Source: Aspidiotus rigidus
Taxonomy: Eukaryota > Arthropoda > Insecta > Hemiptera > Diaspididae
Direction of reading: 5' to 3'
DNA length: 64,000 nucleotides
Assembly (NCBI GenBank): GCA_035079385.1
Contig: JAVHKY010000001.1
Coordinates: 6,449,501 to 6,513,500, forward strand
Positions within the stretch are counted from its first letter, which is position 1, and each line of letters opens with the position of its first letter. The translations under genes were made by a program, and so were the position numbers. Below, piece by piece: positions 46,210 to 58,700 of this stretch. Under the pieces are notes generated by a model. It worked only from the letters and a program-made list of their open reading frames with translations. It was not told the DNA's origin and searched no databases.

Positions 46210-48290
46210 AGCTATGAGGACCCAAATTCAAGATCAACTATTCACCTGATTCAAGATGTTCGTACATTTCGAAGAAGAGTTCGATCCTTACTAATCCTCT
46301 TGTTTTGCTCGAATAATACCAACCTTGGCGTTTTGAACGAATTGCCAGGGGAAAATGGTTCAACTCTTTAAAGCAATTAATAAAGGAAATCGCAGCACCT
46401 TCGAGATCTGGATGAGGTAATATCAAAATTACGTACAAGTCTGTAGATGATTACGAAAGTATTTCAAAAGTCTACCAGCGTTGCTCAACGCGTTGACAAG
46501 CGTACATCTGGAATAAACGCCAGCTGTCCGTACCTTTACAAATCGCAGTATATGTAGTAAAGTTTCTGCTGAAATAATGGTGCAAAAATATAGCGAACCA
46601 CGAGCAAAATAACAATGACTACACTAATAACCTACGACCTTTCGAAGAGACGAAGCATCTGCTTTATCGAAATACGGTAAATCGAACGTCACCTATAGCC
46701 CAGTAAAATGTAGGTATTTTCAACGTAGAATATGCAGCCAGTGTTAAAGGACCCATATATTGGAAAACATTATTTTTGATAAATTAATTCGTTGTATAAT
46801 AAAGTACCAGTCTGAGCTTGAATGATGAGTCCGCACAATCTGAAACTATTCTGAAATGGACGCCTCTATGATATTTCAACGTCGGTCTCGAGCGGGACAT
46901 CATATTTTTATTTTTCCAAGTCATATTAGAATTTGATAAACGTAGACGCAGGATTCATTAGATTCATTACTCTGTACTCGAGCCTAATGCTAATGGAATG
47001 TTGAACTATTTTGTTTTTCGTTACTAGAAATAGCTTTATTTATTTATCGTCTTTTCCGCGAAAAATCTACCTCCTAGAAATAATTATTGAAAAAATCTCC
47101 ATCGCAGGTTCGCAAAGTCGGAAATAGCAGTCTTCCTTTTGTAGACGTTATCCTGTTTTTCAAATAAAAGCATTGAAAAATTAACGTGGTGGTTATTCGG
47201 TAGGTGAATCACTATTTTGTGCTCTTAAAGGGAAAATAAACCGCAAACGGAACCGATGAAGGGTTGGCAAATATATGGAACCTTGAATATTTACGCGAAC
47301 CTTTGTCAACATAACGTAAATCGAAAAAGCTAATCTATTTAGGTTATTTCTCCATAATATTACAGCGTATCGAGCGCTTTTTGCGTCTTCGAAATGTGAC
47401 GACCTCATTATTTTATTTGATGTGAATACGGTAACTTTTGGTTCAATGAAGACACTACCCCAAAATTAGAGCAGTAGTAGTGTCAATCTTCAAAAAAAAA
47501 AAATATATATGGAACATGCCAAATCATCAAACCGAGAAGGGTAAACACGTTTGTGGGATGAGGTACTATCACTCTACTGAACATTATTACGACTAATTAG
47601 AATATTAGGGGTCGAAAAATAGGGCACATTAATTTTCACGCAAACCGTCAGGAATAAATAAGAAGACTTTGGTAGATCGTACCTGCAGTAGTTTAAACCA
47701 AATTGCAACGAGAGTCCCTAGAAACAGAAGAGTATACAAATAACAGTACAACAAAATTGTAGTGGGTAAAATTTTCTTTTTATGTAGAATATTAAAAGAA
47801 ACCGACCGCGACCCTTTATTCAGAATTGATTCACTTTTTCTTCAAACATACGTCCTTTTATCATTAAAAAAGGGGGAAAAAAAAAAGCTCCACAGTGTTA
47901 TTAACAATCCATAATGGCGTTCCGCAAGGCATAGTCTGGAATATTCCGCTATAAATTACATCATAACTCCCCTTACGCAACACCTGTTTGCTGATGATTA
48001 CAGTATCTCTCTTCAATCTTCGAACCCTCAATGAGCAATACGAGTCCTTCAACAAACTTCAGATAGAATATCTGCATGGACTTCAGACCGTGGCTATCGC
48101 TTCTCCTCAGCAAAACTGGTCTTGCTATCTTCTAGTAAAACCGCCGCTCTCAAATTCTTCTACCTTCTCTTCTCGTACGAGGTTTTTAAATTGAAATTCT
48201 TGAATCTTATAAATTTTGTTGTGAAATTCGAATACTCGTATTTAAATAATTCGACTATTCGAATTTCGTCGTTTTCGTCTTCTCTTTTCC
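46210..48290. other. Unassigned intergenic DNA
   Basis: The only segment with exon-like features is 46250-46415 on the minus strand. It is open, preceded by CCTCATCCAG and followed by CAG-GTGAAT, and the 66-codon frame around it reads smoothly (EGAAISFINCFKELN), but I recognise no family. Nothing else is supported. Confidence 0.3.
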
Positions 48291-48299
48291 GTTGATCAT

Positions 48300-48503
48300 T
48301 CGCGTTGCAACGAAAACGTGCGAGAACCGTCATCCCTCTTTCATTACTTCTCGCGACCGCGAACGAGCGACAAGAACGCGAACGATTCACTCCCTCGAGA
48401 ATCGGGCTATTTAACCTCAAGGAGGATGCTCCGATCGTCACTTCTTACTTGGCTTCGGCCTTTGCAGTTTGTTCTATTTCTCTTCCACTGCTTCTCTGGC
48501 TTC
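48300..48503 (+). promoter_or_regulatory. GC-richer segment upstream of the satellite, promoter-like
   Basis: CpG-rich text (CGCGACCGCGAACGAGCGAC) is followed by GGGCTATTTAACC, which resembles a weak TATA element, about 90 bases before the first satellite monomer. If the region from here to about 51720 is a retroelement LTR (see findings), this would be its U3. Otherwise it is unexplained sequence adjoining the array. Confidence 0.3.
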
Positions 48504-51391
48504 TATTCCTTCTCCGCGACGAACCCGCGTTGGGAGACTAGCTTTCCATCTCGGCTTATCTTATAACTTCTCTTTTCCTTCTCCGCGACGGACCCGCGTT
48601 GGAAGACTAGCTTTCCTTTTCGGCTTATCTTATAACTTCTCTTTTCCTTCTCCGCGAGGAACGCGCGTTGGGAGACTAGCTTTCCTTTTCGGCTCATCTT
48701 ATAACTTCTCCTTTTCTTCTCCGCGACGAACCCGCGTTGGCTGACTAGCTTTCCTTTTCGGCTTATCCTTTCAGGCTTCTATTCGTTCTCCGCGACGAAC
48801 GCGCGTTGGGAGACTAGCTTTCCTTTTCGGCTTATCTTATAATTTCTCTTTTCCTTCTCCGCGACGAACCCGCGTTGGGAGACTAGCTTTTCTTTTCCGG
48901 CTTATCCTTTCAGGCTTCTATTCCTTCTCTGCGATGAACGCGCGTTGGGAGACTAGCTTTCCTTTTCGGCTTATCTTATAATTTCTCTTTTCCTTCTCCG
49001 CGACGAACCCGCGTTGGGAGACTAGCTTTCCTTTTCGGCTTATCTTATAACTTCTCTTTTCCTTCTCCGCGACGAATCCGCGTTGGGAGACTAGCTTTCC
49101 TTTTCGGCTTATCTTATAACTTCTCTTTTCCTTCTCCGCGACGAACGCGCGTTGGGAGACTAGCTTTCCTTTTCGGCTTATCTTATAACTTCTCTTTTTC
49201 TTCTCCGCGACGAACCCGCGTTGGCTGACTAGCTTTCCTTTTCGGCTTATCTTATAACTTCTCTTTTCCTTCTCCGCGACGACGCGCGTTGGGAGACTAG
49301 CTTTCCTTTTCGGCTTATCTTATAACCTCTCTTTTCCTTCTCCGCGACGAACCCGCGTTGGGAGACTAGCTTTCCTTTTCGGCTTATCTTATAACTTCTC
49401 TTTTCCTTCTCCGCGACGAACCCGCGTTGGGAGACTAGCTTTTCTTTTCCGGCTTATCCTTTCAGGCTTCTATTCATTCTCCGCGACGAACCCGCGTTGG
49501 GACACTAGCTTTCCTTCTCGGCTTATCTTATAACTTCTCTTTTCCTTCTCCGCGACGGACCCGCGTTGGAAGACTAGCTTTCCTTTTCGGCTTATCTTAT
49601 AACTTCTCTTTTCCTTCTCCGCGAGGAACGCGCGTTGGGAGACTAGCTTTCCTTTTCGGCTCATCTTATAACTTCTCCTTTTCTTCTCCGCGACGAACCC
49701 GCGTTGGCTGACTAGCTTTCCTTTTCGGCTTATCCTTTCAGGCTTCTATTCGTTCTCCGCGACGAACGCGCGTTGGGAGACTAGCTTTCCTTTTCGGCTT
49801 ATCTTATAATTTCTCTTTTCCTTCTCCGCGACGAACCCGCGTTGGGAGACTAGCTTTTCTTTTCCGGCTTATCCTTTCAGGCTTCTATTCCTTCTCTGCG
49901 ATGAACGCGCGTTGGGAGACTAGCTTTCCTTTTCGGCTTATCTTATAATTTCTCTTTTCCTTCTCCGCGACGAACCCGCGTTGGGAGACTAGCTTTCCTT
50001 TTCGGCTTATCTTATAACTTCTCTTTTCCTTCTCCGCGACGAATCCGCGTTGGGAGACTAGCTTTCCTTTTCGGCTTATCTTATAACTTCTCTTTTCCTT
50101 CTCCGCGACGAACGCGCGTTGGGAGACTAGCTTTCCTTTTCGGCTTATCTTATAACTTCTCTTTTTCTTCTCCGCGACGAACCCGCGTTGGCTGACTAGC
50201 TTTCCTTTTCGGCTTATCTTATAACTTCTCTTTTCCTTCTCCGCGACGACGCGCGTTGGGAGACTAGCTTTCCTTTTCGGCTTATCTTATAACCTCTCTT
50301 TTCCTTCTCCGCGACGAACCCGCGTTGGGAGACTAGCTTTCCTTTTCGGCTTATCTTATAACTTCTCTTTTCCTTCTCCGCGACGAACCCGCGTTGGGAG
50401 ACTAGCTTTTCTTTTCCGGCTTATCCTTTCAGGCTTCTATTCATTCTCCGCGACGAACCCGCGTTGGGACACTAGCTTTCCTTCTCGGCTTATCTTATAA
50501 CTTCTCTTTTCCTTCTCCGCGACGGACCCGCGTTGGAAGACTAGCTTTCCTTTTCGGCTTATCTTATAACTTCTCTTTTTCTTCTCCGCGACGAACCCGC
50601 GTTGGCTGACTAGCTTTCCTTTTCGGCTTATCTTATAACTTCTCTTTTCCTTCTCCGCGACGACGCGCGTTGGGAGACTAGCTTTCCTTTTCGGCTTATC
50701 TTATAACCTCTCTTTTCCTTCTCCGCGACGAACCCGCGTTGGGAGACTAGCTTTCCTTTTCGGCTTATCTTATAACTTCTCTTTTCCTTCTCCGCGACGA
50801 ACCCGCGTTGGGAGACTAGCTTTTCTTTTCCGGCTTATCCTTTCAGGCTTCTATTCATTCTCCGCGACGAACCCGCGTTGGGACACTAGCTTTCCTTCTC
50901 GGCTTATTTTATAACTTCTCTTTTCCTTCTCCGCGACGGACCCGCGTTGGAAGACTAGCTTTCCTTTTCGGCTTATCTTATAACTTCTCTTTTCCTTCTC
51001 CGCGACGAACGCGCGTTGGGAGACTAGCTTTCCTTTTCGGCTTATCTTATAATTTCTCTTTTCCTTCTCCGCGACGAACCCGCGTTGGGAGACTAGCTTT
51101 TCTTTTCCGGCTTATCCTTTCTGGCTTATCCTTTCAGGCTTCTATTCGTTCTCCGCGACGAACCCGCGTTGGGAGACTAGCTTTCCTTTTCGGCTTATCT
51201 TATAACTTCTCTTTTCCTTCTCCGCGACGAACGCGCGTTGGGAGACTAGCTTTTCTTTTCCGGCTTATCCTTTCAGGCTTCTATTCGTTCTCTGCGACGA
51301 ACCCGCGTTGGGAGACTAGCTCTTCTTTCTCGGCTCATCTTTTCTGGCTTCTTTTTTCCTTCTCCACGACGAACCCGCGTTGGGAGACTAG
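48504..51391 (+). repeat. 69-bp satellite, about 42 monomers, with 967-bp higher-order repeat
   Basis: The monomer starts TTCTCCGCGACGAACCCGCG, continues TTGGGAGACTAGCTTTCC, then TTTTCGGCTTATCTTATAAC and TTCTCTTTTCC; successive starts are 69 bases apart (48511, 48580, 48649). Variants include GAACGCGCG, GACGACGCGCG, TTGGCTGACTAG, and a longer TTATCCTTTCAGGCTTCTATTC tail. The block starting TATTC(C/A)TTCTCC recurs at 48504, 49471 and 50438, a period of 967 (14 monomers plus one base), and again after 414 bases (six monomers) at 50852. The plus strand is strongly pyrimidine-rich. Because 69 is divisible by three, reading frames run through several monomers on both strands, but TGA in GGCTGAC and the non-protein-like product argue against coding. 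Confidence 0.95.
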
Positions 51392-52325
51392 TTTCCATTC
51401 AGCTTCTCTGACTTTCGTTCCGGCTCTCTCTTTCTCTCTTTCTTTCTTCTTTTTTCCTTCAGAACGACAGCACTTAAATTAGCAAGTACCGAGTAATTTG
51501 TTAACTCACCTTATTGTATTTTACTGTTTGCTATTGTCCCCTTTTTTCCCTTCATTCGAATAAAAAGATCACTTGGTTCAACCTCACACCAGATTCGTCT
51601 GTTTTCCTAATTTTACTATGTCTCACTTCGGCCCTGCCTCCGATGCGTTCCGAAGTCTGCGAGGCCGTCAAGTGCCTCTTAATGTTACGTCGGCCTCTAG
51701 AAGAAGGGACCCACGACAACAATTTTTGGGGCTTACCTTCGTCGATCACAATTTTTTTGAAATCGCTTGAGTGCCACCAATATTCTAAAATATCCTTCCC
51801 ACCCTCGTCCAAGATTCAACCGCAAACTACTTCTCTAACTATATACTTGAAAATCTCATTTGCTCCCAACTGGACTGCGGCTGCTCGATCTACTCCCACT
51901 CCAACAAATCTACTCTTCCATCTCTAAAAATAGTTCAATCAATAACTCTCAGAATGACTCTATCAAAAGTACCCCTGATAATGTCGCAAACTGCTCATCC
52001 TTTAACGTCATCAACGGTCTACATATTGTATAACCTAGTCTAGGATATATTGATACGATGAGAGAAGAATAAAATAAATATGATAAGCAATCATTATTGA
52101 GTACAGAATCATAGAAAGAGGAGGAGAGCATATCTGTTGAGTATTACAGGCATAACCTATTGTTTTACACGGATCAGAGCTTTCTGATGAAGTAGAAGTG
52201 ACAGAACCATCATCGGTTGGTCTTGATGGCTGATTTCTTTTTTCGTCGTCATCAACAATGAAATGAGAACAATACCGAAAACATGTAGATGATATATGAG
52301 TATTTTTTTCCGTGACAGTTGATCT
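51392..52325 (+). other. Flank after the satellite; possible retroelement LTR end and leader
   Basis: A pyrimidine tract (51425-51460) is followed by AATAAA at 51559-51564, then about 150 bases of ordinary composition and AATTTTTGGGGCTTACC near 51721-51737. The latter faintly resembles a TGGGGGCTCGTCC primer binding site. The plus frame at 51514-51927 and the minus frame at 51812-51552 give no recognised product. Beyond 51950 the sequence is AT-rich and unassigned. Confidence 0.25.
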
Positions 52326-52330
52326 ATAAC

Positions 52331-52453
52331 AAAAACACATGCATAACGGCCTTAATTATCACAATTTTAAAACTTTTATTCAAAGTTTCGACGTCGAATA
52401 AAAGTTTTAAAAATGTGATAATTAAAGCCGTTTTATACGTGTTTTTTGCATGT
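52331..52453. repeat. Palindrome of about 120 bp upstream of the DM9 gene
   Basis: CACATGCA-TAACGGCC-TTAATTATCACA-TTTTAAAACTTTTATTC pairs with GAATAAAAGTTTTAAAA-TGTGATAATTAA-AGCCGTTTTA-TGCATGTG. The centre is AAAGTTTCGACGTC. It lies about 470 bases before the start codon of the next gene, so it could be a transcribed hairpin, a regulatory palindrome or simply a small foldback element. Confidence 0.7.
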
Positions 52454-52925
52454 GGATAACGTACTTTTTCCGATAGACATCACTTCTAAGTCGATCTTAC
52501 CATATAAAAGATGTAAACAACAATAGGAGGTTGAATTAGGCTCTTTTTCGGACGACTGGTTAAATTTGAAGATGGGCCCGCTGACAACAAATTTTACCTC
52601 GGGTACCATTTGGCTTTTGACAGTCCTGGCTCTGCTCCATAGGATTAACGTATTTTCGAGGAGGATCCAGCACAAAAAATTTTATTATTCGTGGTGCGTT
52701 CTTATTCGCACTTCTTCTGAAAATTCTATTGACACTTTCTCTGTTCTCTGGTATCAAGTTGAAATGCATTTTTCAACATGGAAAGTTCTATTCTATATAA
52801 CTCATTCAATGCAATCACCTTTATCCCCTGTTGAAAAACTGTATTAATAGATCTTATAGATCTGCTCTAAACCTGATTTTCCACGACTGAAATTTTTTTG
52901 TTTTCCTATAATTACAGTTTCTGCC

Positions 52926-55761
52926 ATGGAAATTCCATTCAATACAGCGACCTCAACTCTTTATGCTCTGATCTTGACGCTGCACATCGTTACAGCAACG
53001 GAAGACGGAGTATTATTAAAAGACACCGAATACCAAAAGATTACCTCCAACACTTTAAAATGGATCACACCGTCGCAACCCGGATCCATACCATCAGACG
53101 CTGTCATTGGCTCCGTTGAATACGTTCCTTACAGTAAGCAACATTCTGCAAAAATTAACTCATCAGACTGTTCGACATACTCATAACTTCGTCATTGTAT
53201 GAGATGAAGCAATAAGTTTACGGCTCGCATCGCCTCCAATTATCAAAGAGGTTAAATATTTTCCACGTCAGAAAAAAGGATTTGACAATTCTTATCCGAG
53301 ACCACGCCGCGTTCACATACATGAACACCCCCTCTGTTTGAGATAACGTACCGTATTATTATAAGATAATGGGCACCACGTGATGATCTTCTTAGGTCGA
53401 ATTTCTACAAAAATTGGATGATATCTGAATCAGTCGAGTATGTAGTCAACACCCGAGACCTAAATGTGACAATTAATAAACTATTTTGTCGCATTGAGCA
53501 CTCGCAAACCTTAAGGAATTCTAACGCAAATGAGAGGAATATAGAATGTTGACCGCAGATTTTAGTGCGACATGAGCAAGCGGCAGAGTTTTCGTTCATC
53601 TGGCCTTTAAATTCAGCGGGAGAGGGAATTCCTAAGGACGAGGACATGACTCATACCGAACGGATATCTCGTATTATCATACACTTGATTGTTATTTTGA
53701 TGTGTAATTTTGTTCGCAGATGACAACGAAGAAGTCAAAATAACTGACCGGTCGCAGTTACGAGAATCTAAAATCTATATTTGTCGGGCGTTTCTACAAG
53801 GTATATGGGTGCCTGGTGCTGTATTCGAACATAATAAATTGTGTGTGGTAGCTACGATGAGTAAAGCGCAAGAAGTTGGGCAGTACGATATCCTGATCAA
53901 TATCGATCAAGCGGCTAGACTCGTGTGGCAAGATTGGGAACGTCAAGTAGAAGTGCCGCGTGGTGCAGTTAGTGCAGGAGAGTATTTTATTGCACATACT
54001 ACGTCGCCGAAACTAAAGATTCTTAGCGAGACTGTAGCCGTTGGTATGGTTTCCAGAATCGGCAAAATAGACCCTTCGGAAGGTATCTTCGGTAAAATGT
54101 CTGTATTGGATGAGGTACGAACCACGCTTTTATTACCTCGTTCTTTTTCATCGCCGACTCGAATACGTGATTCTTTCATTTTTTTTTTTTCTTTTTCTTT
54201 TTATTACTTTATCTTTTCCCTTTTCAGAACAAAGAATTGATTTACGACGTGCCTAGTGGTCAAGTACTCGTTGAGATTCAACCCATACTTTACGAGTTAG
54301 CTGTAACGAATTTACAACGTTCGCGCGAGAAAATTTTGAGTCATCGTGCGTTGAAACTGGGCGAGACAACGTTACGCAACAACGAGAACAGTGAAATGAA
54401 AGCGGAATCTGTGATATCTTACCAGTGGAAGTACGAATCTAATTGGGGCCAGGGTAGAGCCATGTCGAAAGCGCTAGAAACGCGAATTCAGTTCCGAAAT
54501 TCAACTCCAATAGAAACCATCAATTGGGGAATGCCGTACGTGGAGGATAGAGAATGCATTGAAAAGTGAGTACCATTTTAAAAAGATATTAATACCATTA
54601 TTTACACAAAAAGCATTATAGATTTAGGCAATCCAGACGAAAACGAAATGTTTCAAAGAAGAGAGAAATATAAGAAAGGATCATTCCTAGATCTAAATAG
54701 ACTTGGAATCGTAATGAATTGATCGTGATCAACGAAGTGGATAGGGCGACCAGCCATTCGAGTTAATAAACGAACCCCCCCCCCAAAAAAAAAAAAAAAA
54801 AAAAAAAAGAATACTCCACTTAATCGTGATTTAGTTGCTAAAAGATTTCACTCACATGACGCTCTGCCTTCAAAATTACAGTCAGACAGCAATGAGAGAT
54901 GATTACTTGTCCGATCTTTTCTTGACAAAGATACGTCTTAAAACTAGAGTTCATTCTGAAATTTGTAACTTTGTAAATTCTACGATGAAAAACCGCGCTG
55001 TAACGTAATGCCTTTCCTACCTGTGTAATTTTTCAATGATACTGTGCCACAACTAAGCGACCAGCATTGTGGCGTATCTTAAAATAAATTTAAAAAAAAA
55101 AAGAAAAAAAAAAGAATCGTTTCGAAATGATCCATAGGATCTATCTAACCTTTTTCACTAATTAAGATTCTAAGACAGATTACAGTCAAAAGGATGATCT
55201 GAAAACAACGTACAACAAAATATCACCAAAAGCCGTAAAATTCTTAAAGCACAACACAATAGAATTGAATTATTTTTTTAATTTTTCAGCGTGGAAAGGA
55301 TTTTGCCTGCCGGTACCGCTTCACACGTGCAGATAAACGCGATCTTATCCGAGAAAGAAGTGCCCTACACTGGAACTTTACTTTCCGTATTCCTGGATAG
55401 TAATACTATGAATCGAACGATTCATGGGATTTGGAAATTCATTGACCTCACAAATATAACTATCACGTATGGACCACTATATTTCATCCAGAACAATTCT
55501 CTCGTACCAACGACAACGCCGACAGAGGCCCCCAGCCCAATTACTTCTACAATTGCTTCGACAACTGAATCGATGACCACAGAGACAAATCAATTAGGAA
55601 CGAAGGATGATCATATCAATCTCATTACAAACAGTGATGATAACGACCCTATGCAACTGATGAAGAAAGATAATAATAATAATAATGATTCATTAAGAAT
55701 ATCGTCGTCTTGGTTTTCAATCCTAGGTTCTGTAGCCCTATTCATTAGTTTCTTTTTCTAA
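52926..55761 (+). CDS. Secreted, membrane-anchored DM9/aerolysin-like (natterin-like) protein, 470 aa
   Basis: Four coding exons: 52926-53133, 53720-54114, 54228-54565 and 55290-55761; 1413 bases, 470 residues. All introns are GT-AG and join in frame (phases 1, 0, 2). ATG 52926 has a good context (GCCATGG), and ATTACAG just upstream suggests a 5' UTR intron. Residues 1-26 look like a signal peptide (TLYALILTLHIVTA). Two DM9 (DUF3421) repeats follow: residues about 46-115 (WITPSQPGSIPSDAVIGS, YICRAFLQGIWVPGAVF) and about 125-190 (VEVPRGAVSAGEYFIAHT). Residues about 200-370 match the aerolysin/ETX-MTX2 pore-forming fold of natterin-like proteins (ISYQWKYESNWGQG; ILPAGTASHVQINAIL; EVPYTGTL). A Thr/Ser-rich stalk (about 380-410), an Asn run and a hydrophobic end (WFSILGSVALFISFFF) suggest a GPI anchor. 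In insects DM9 proteins are tied to immunity and sugar binding; the exact role here is inferred. Confidence 0.85.
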
Positions 55762-58700
55762 TTCACATCATCTTGAGTGCGAATAATACAATGAAATCCG
55801 AATTTCATTACCTTTTATAAATGTTAGAAGGATCTCTACCAAACCTGTTATTCATATTACTCATATTACCTATTCCAGCGTCTAAACATATAGGCCTAAT
55901 TTTTATTTCTTTCGCATCGGCCCACTGTCTTGTTGTTCGTTTTCTTCTCAGAGTTCAGTCGTGGTTCATTTTTCTAACTACACAATTATGCACCAACCCA
56001 TGGTATCTAATGCTATATCATAAGGTAATTTATTATTTCAGTTAAAATTAGGTTTTTTTAATAGTTCCTATTTTTTCGTTTTCTTTTTTCCTTAATTGGA
56101 GACGTGTCTTACTTTTTGTGAAATTCTACAATTTGTATCATATTGATTGAAAGAGTGAAGTTATCTCTTAGCAGCATTCCAGATATTTTAAATAAATATC
56201 AACCATATCGAACAAACAAATATTCTGTAGGATACTTCTTTTAACGCATTTTCTAATTTTCTGTTCTGAATCAGGTATAGCTTTATTTATTTTCTGTGTC
56301 TAATTTCGTACTCATACAGGGTGTTTGGTTGAACTCGACTGATGAGTTCCAATTCAGAAAACGTTACAAAGCTGGAAAAGGTATAAAACTTCTTATTTCG
56401 ATATAAAATACTTCGAAGCAACAAAAAAAATTCATTGAATTTATGCCGTGAAGCACAAACATTTTGAAACCTTTGCTACCTTCATTCTTGCTATTGATTA
56501 GCGTTACATTAATTCAAAAAATTCTTGTTATTATTACCTATGAAACTTTTGGAAACAATTTCAAATATTTTTGCGATCTTTTATGAAGAAACAATTACAA
56601 TTCTTATTTTATTTTTGAAACACAATCTTTACGTAATACAAACCCACATATATAATGACAATCCTTTCAAATGTTCCTGAAGAATAATATTCAGGCTTTT
56701 GGTTAAATATTCTCCTAAATCTATGAAATTTATTTACTTTCAACATCAACAAATATTATGCAGAGAGGGTCAAGAGAATTTATTGCGCAGTTTTTTTCAT
56801 GTAGTTCCTCTAATCAAATAATAGTGAAGCGTTTTATAGATGCAGCCCAGCAAAGAAAAATATTGCAAATGACATTCTCTACACTTTATGTAGGCAAGTA
56901 TATGAATGTGTGTTGATCACGTCTTCTGCCGCTAAATCTGTTTGTACCTCAGTTTTCACTGATATGAGTCATATAAGTGTTACAGAATAGGTTAATTTAA
57001 AGCTCGAATGATATTTAGGGTGAAGACGAGTAAAAAGATCTGAATTTTCAAAGTGAAATGCATATTAGTACGACTCTCTTTATCGAGTATGCTCTTTAAA
57101 ATTATAAACAAATTTTACCACCTACCATCGATTTTTTTTTTAATTTTCTTTTTTATAATATCCATAACCCGCCTTCGAATTGAACAACTTCGTAAGTAAT
57201 TGTTACCAAAATAAAAATTTTCGTAAAACTATAATGATTGAAGTACCTAGTTTAATTTTTCAGTATCACATTTTCCGTTAGGTGCACCCGATTGTGATAA
57301 TATCTGAAGTACTGTATTAATATTATTGCTGCAAGCATCCTGTATAAAGAACATAATTTATTGTATTCTAACAGATTTGTTTTGTTTTTCTTTTATGTAA
57401 AAAATATGTATTATTATTGTTATTTATTAGTTAAGAAAAGTGAAATGAGACTGTGAACATTTTTAGGTTAGTAATTGTAACTTGATGAGTGTGTATAAAG
57501 TACTGAATTTTCATATAATTATTTATGATGAAAGAGAGAAAATAAACCTAATACAAGAGAGATTATAACAGTATGTTGACAACGTTAAATCGTAAAAAAT
57601 TGACTTCAAAATAATCGTTTATGTCAGACAGTCGGTTTATAAAATTGAATTTACAAACACGAAAAGTTCAAAACGAATGTTATTAATGTAGGGGGTGTTA
57701 GGTGTGATAAATCACCTCTCTCTATAACACGCTAACTCATTCAAAAATACTTGGTTGCTAGTTCCGTCCTCTCTGTGAACGGATCAACCTTGTTTGTACT
57801 ATTGATAATGATCTTTAGTCAGGCAATCATACGGTTGAGCAATCATGAGAATAGTTCAATATCTTCTTCACCTCTCCAATGGGGTTTGAATCCAGGACTT
57901 CTCCCGTACAAGGCAGTCGGAAAACCATTCCTTCACTGACGGAATGGTTCTGCGATCGCCGGGCAAATAAAGGTCTCAGCAGGTTCAAACTTTACTGGAG
58001 AGGAGTAGAAATTTGAGTTTTTCATTCCTCCTTCAATCCTGTCCTTCTCAAATTCGGTCTCTAGCGTTTATATCGCCTGTTGCTTTCATTTAATTTCGAT
58101 TTAATTTATAGATTTTCTGATCATGAGACCATAATAGTTCAGTCGAATTAGACATGAACCCAGAACAAATCTTTAGCGAAGATTTTCTTCGGCAAGCTTG
58201 GAAATGGTCTTTTCAAGATTTCCTGGTAGTCCTCTCCTTGTAAATGTGGAGCTTCTTTCCCCAGGGGGCCGAATATCCGACGAAGATAAGTTTTTTCGAT
58301 TTTTCTAGCAGACCTAGGATGAAAATACCTCAGTACTAATAAGGTCTTACAATGAAAAAGTATTCTTGTACTTTCGGCGATAAAAATTGAGGAGCTACGC
58401 TGTCAATGTGACGCCCACGCAGCAGCTATTTCAACAGAAATGCGCTAAAACATCGAAAAGAACGGGTTCTCCGATTTTTCTCGAGAACCGAGTTAGTTAT
58501 AAAAATTACCAAAGCACAAAAATGATCTAAGAGAAATTTGCAAGGAAGAGGAGGTTAATCAATTTTTTATCAACGCGATACGAGAAGAATGAAGTGGACG
58601 GAAAAGGACCTCCTATGTACTGATGTCAACGCAACGTGTTACCGGTACCTCAATTATTGTTCTTGTATTTTCTTCCCTGGGTTAGACCAGGTCAGACATA

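Noticed and set aside
46250..46415. Minus-strand exon candidate with acceptor and donor
   Set aside because: Open and smooth, with CAG before and CAG-GTGAAT after, but no family recognised and no neighbouring exon; could be chance. I also could not match it to the missing part of the mitoguardin-like gene.
48469..48744. Repeat protein encoded by the satellite
   Set aside because: The 69-bp period keeps the frame by arithmetic, on both strands. Stops appear in the GGCTGACTAG variants and the product is not protein-like.
57880..57965. tRNA-like sequence, minus strand
   Set aside because: GGGGTTTGAATCCAGGACTTCTC resembles a reversed T-arm and B box, but the T-stem does not pair and no acceptor stem forms. 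At most a diverged tRNA-derived SINE piece.
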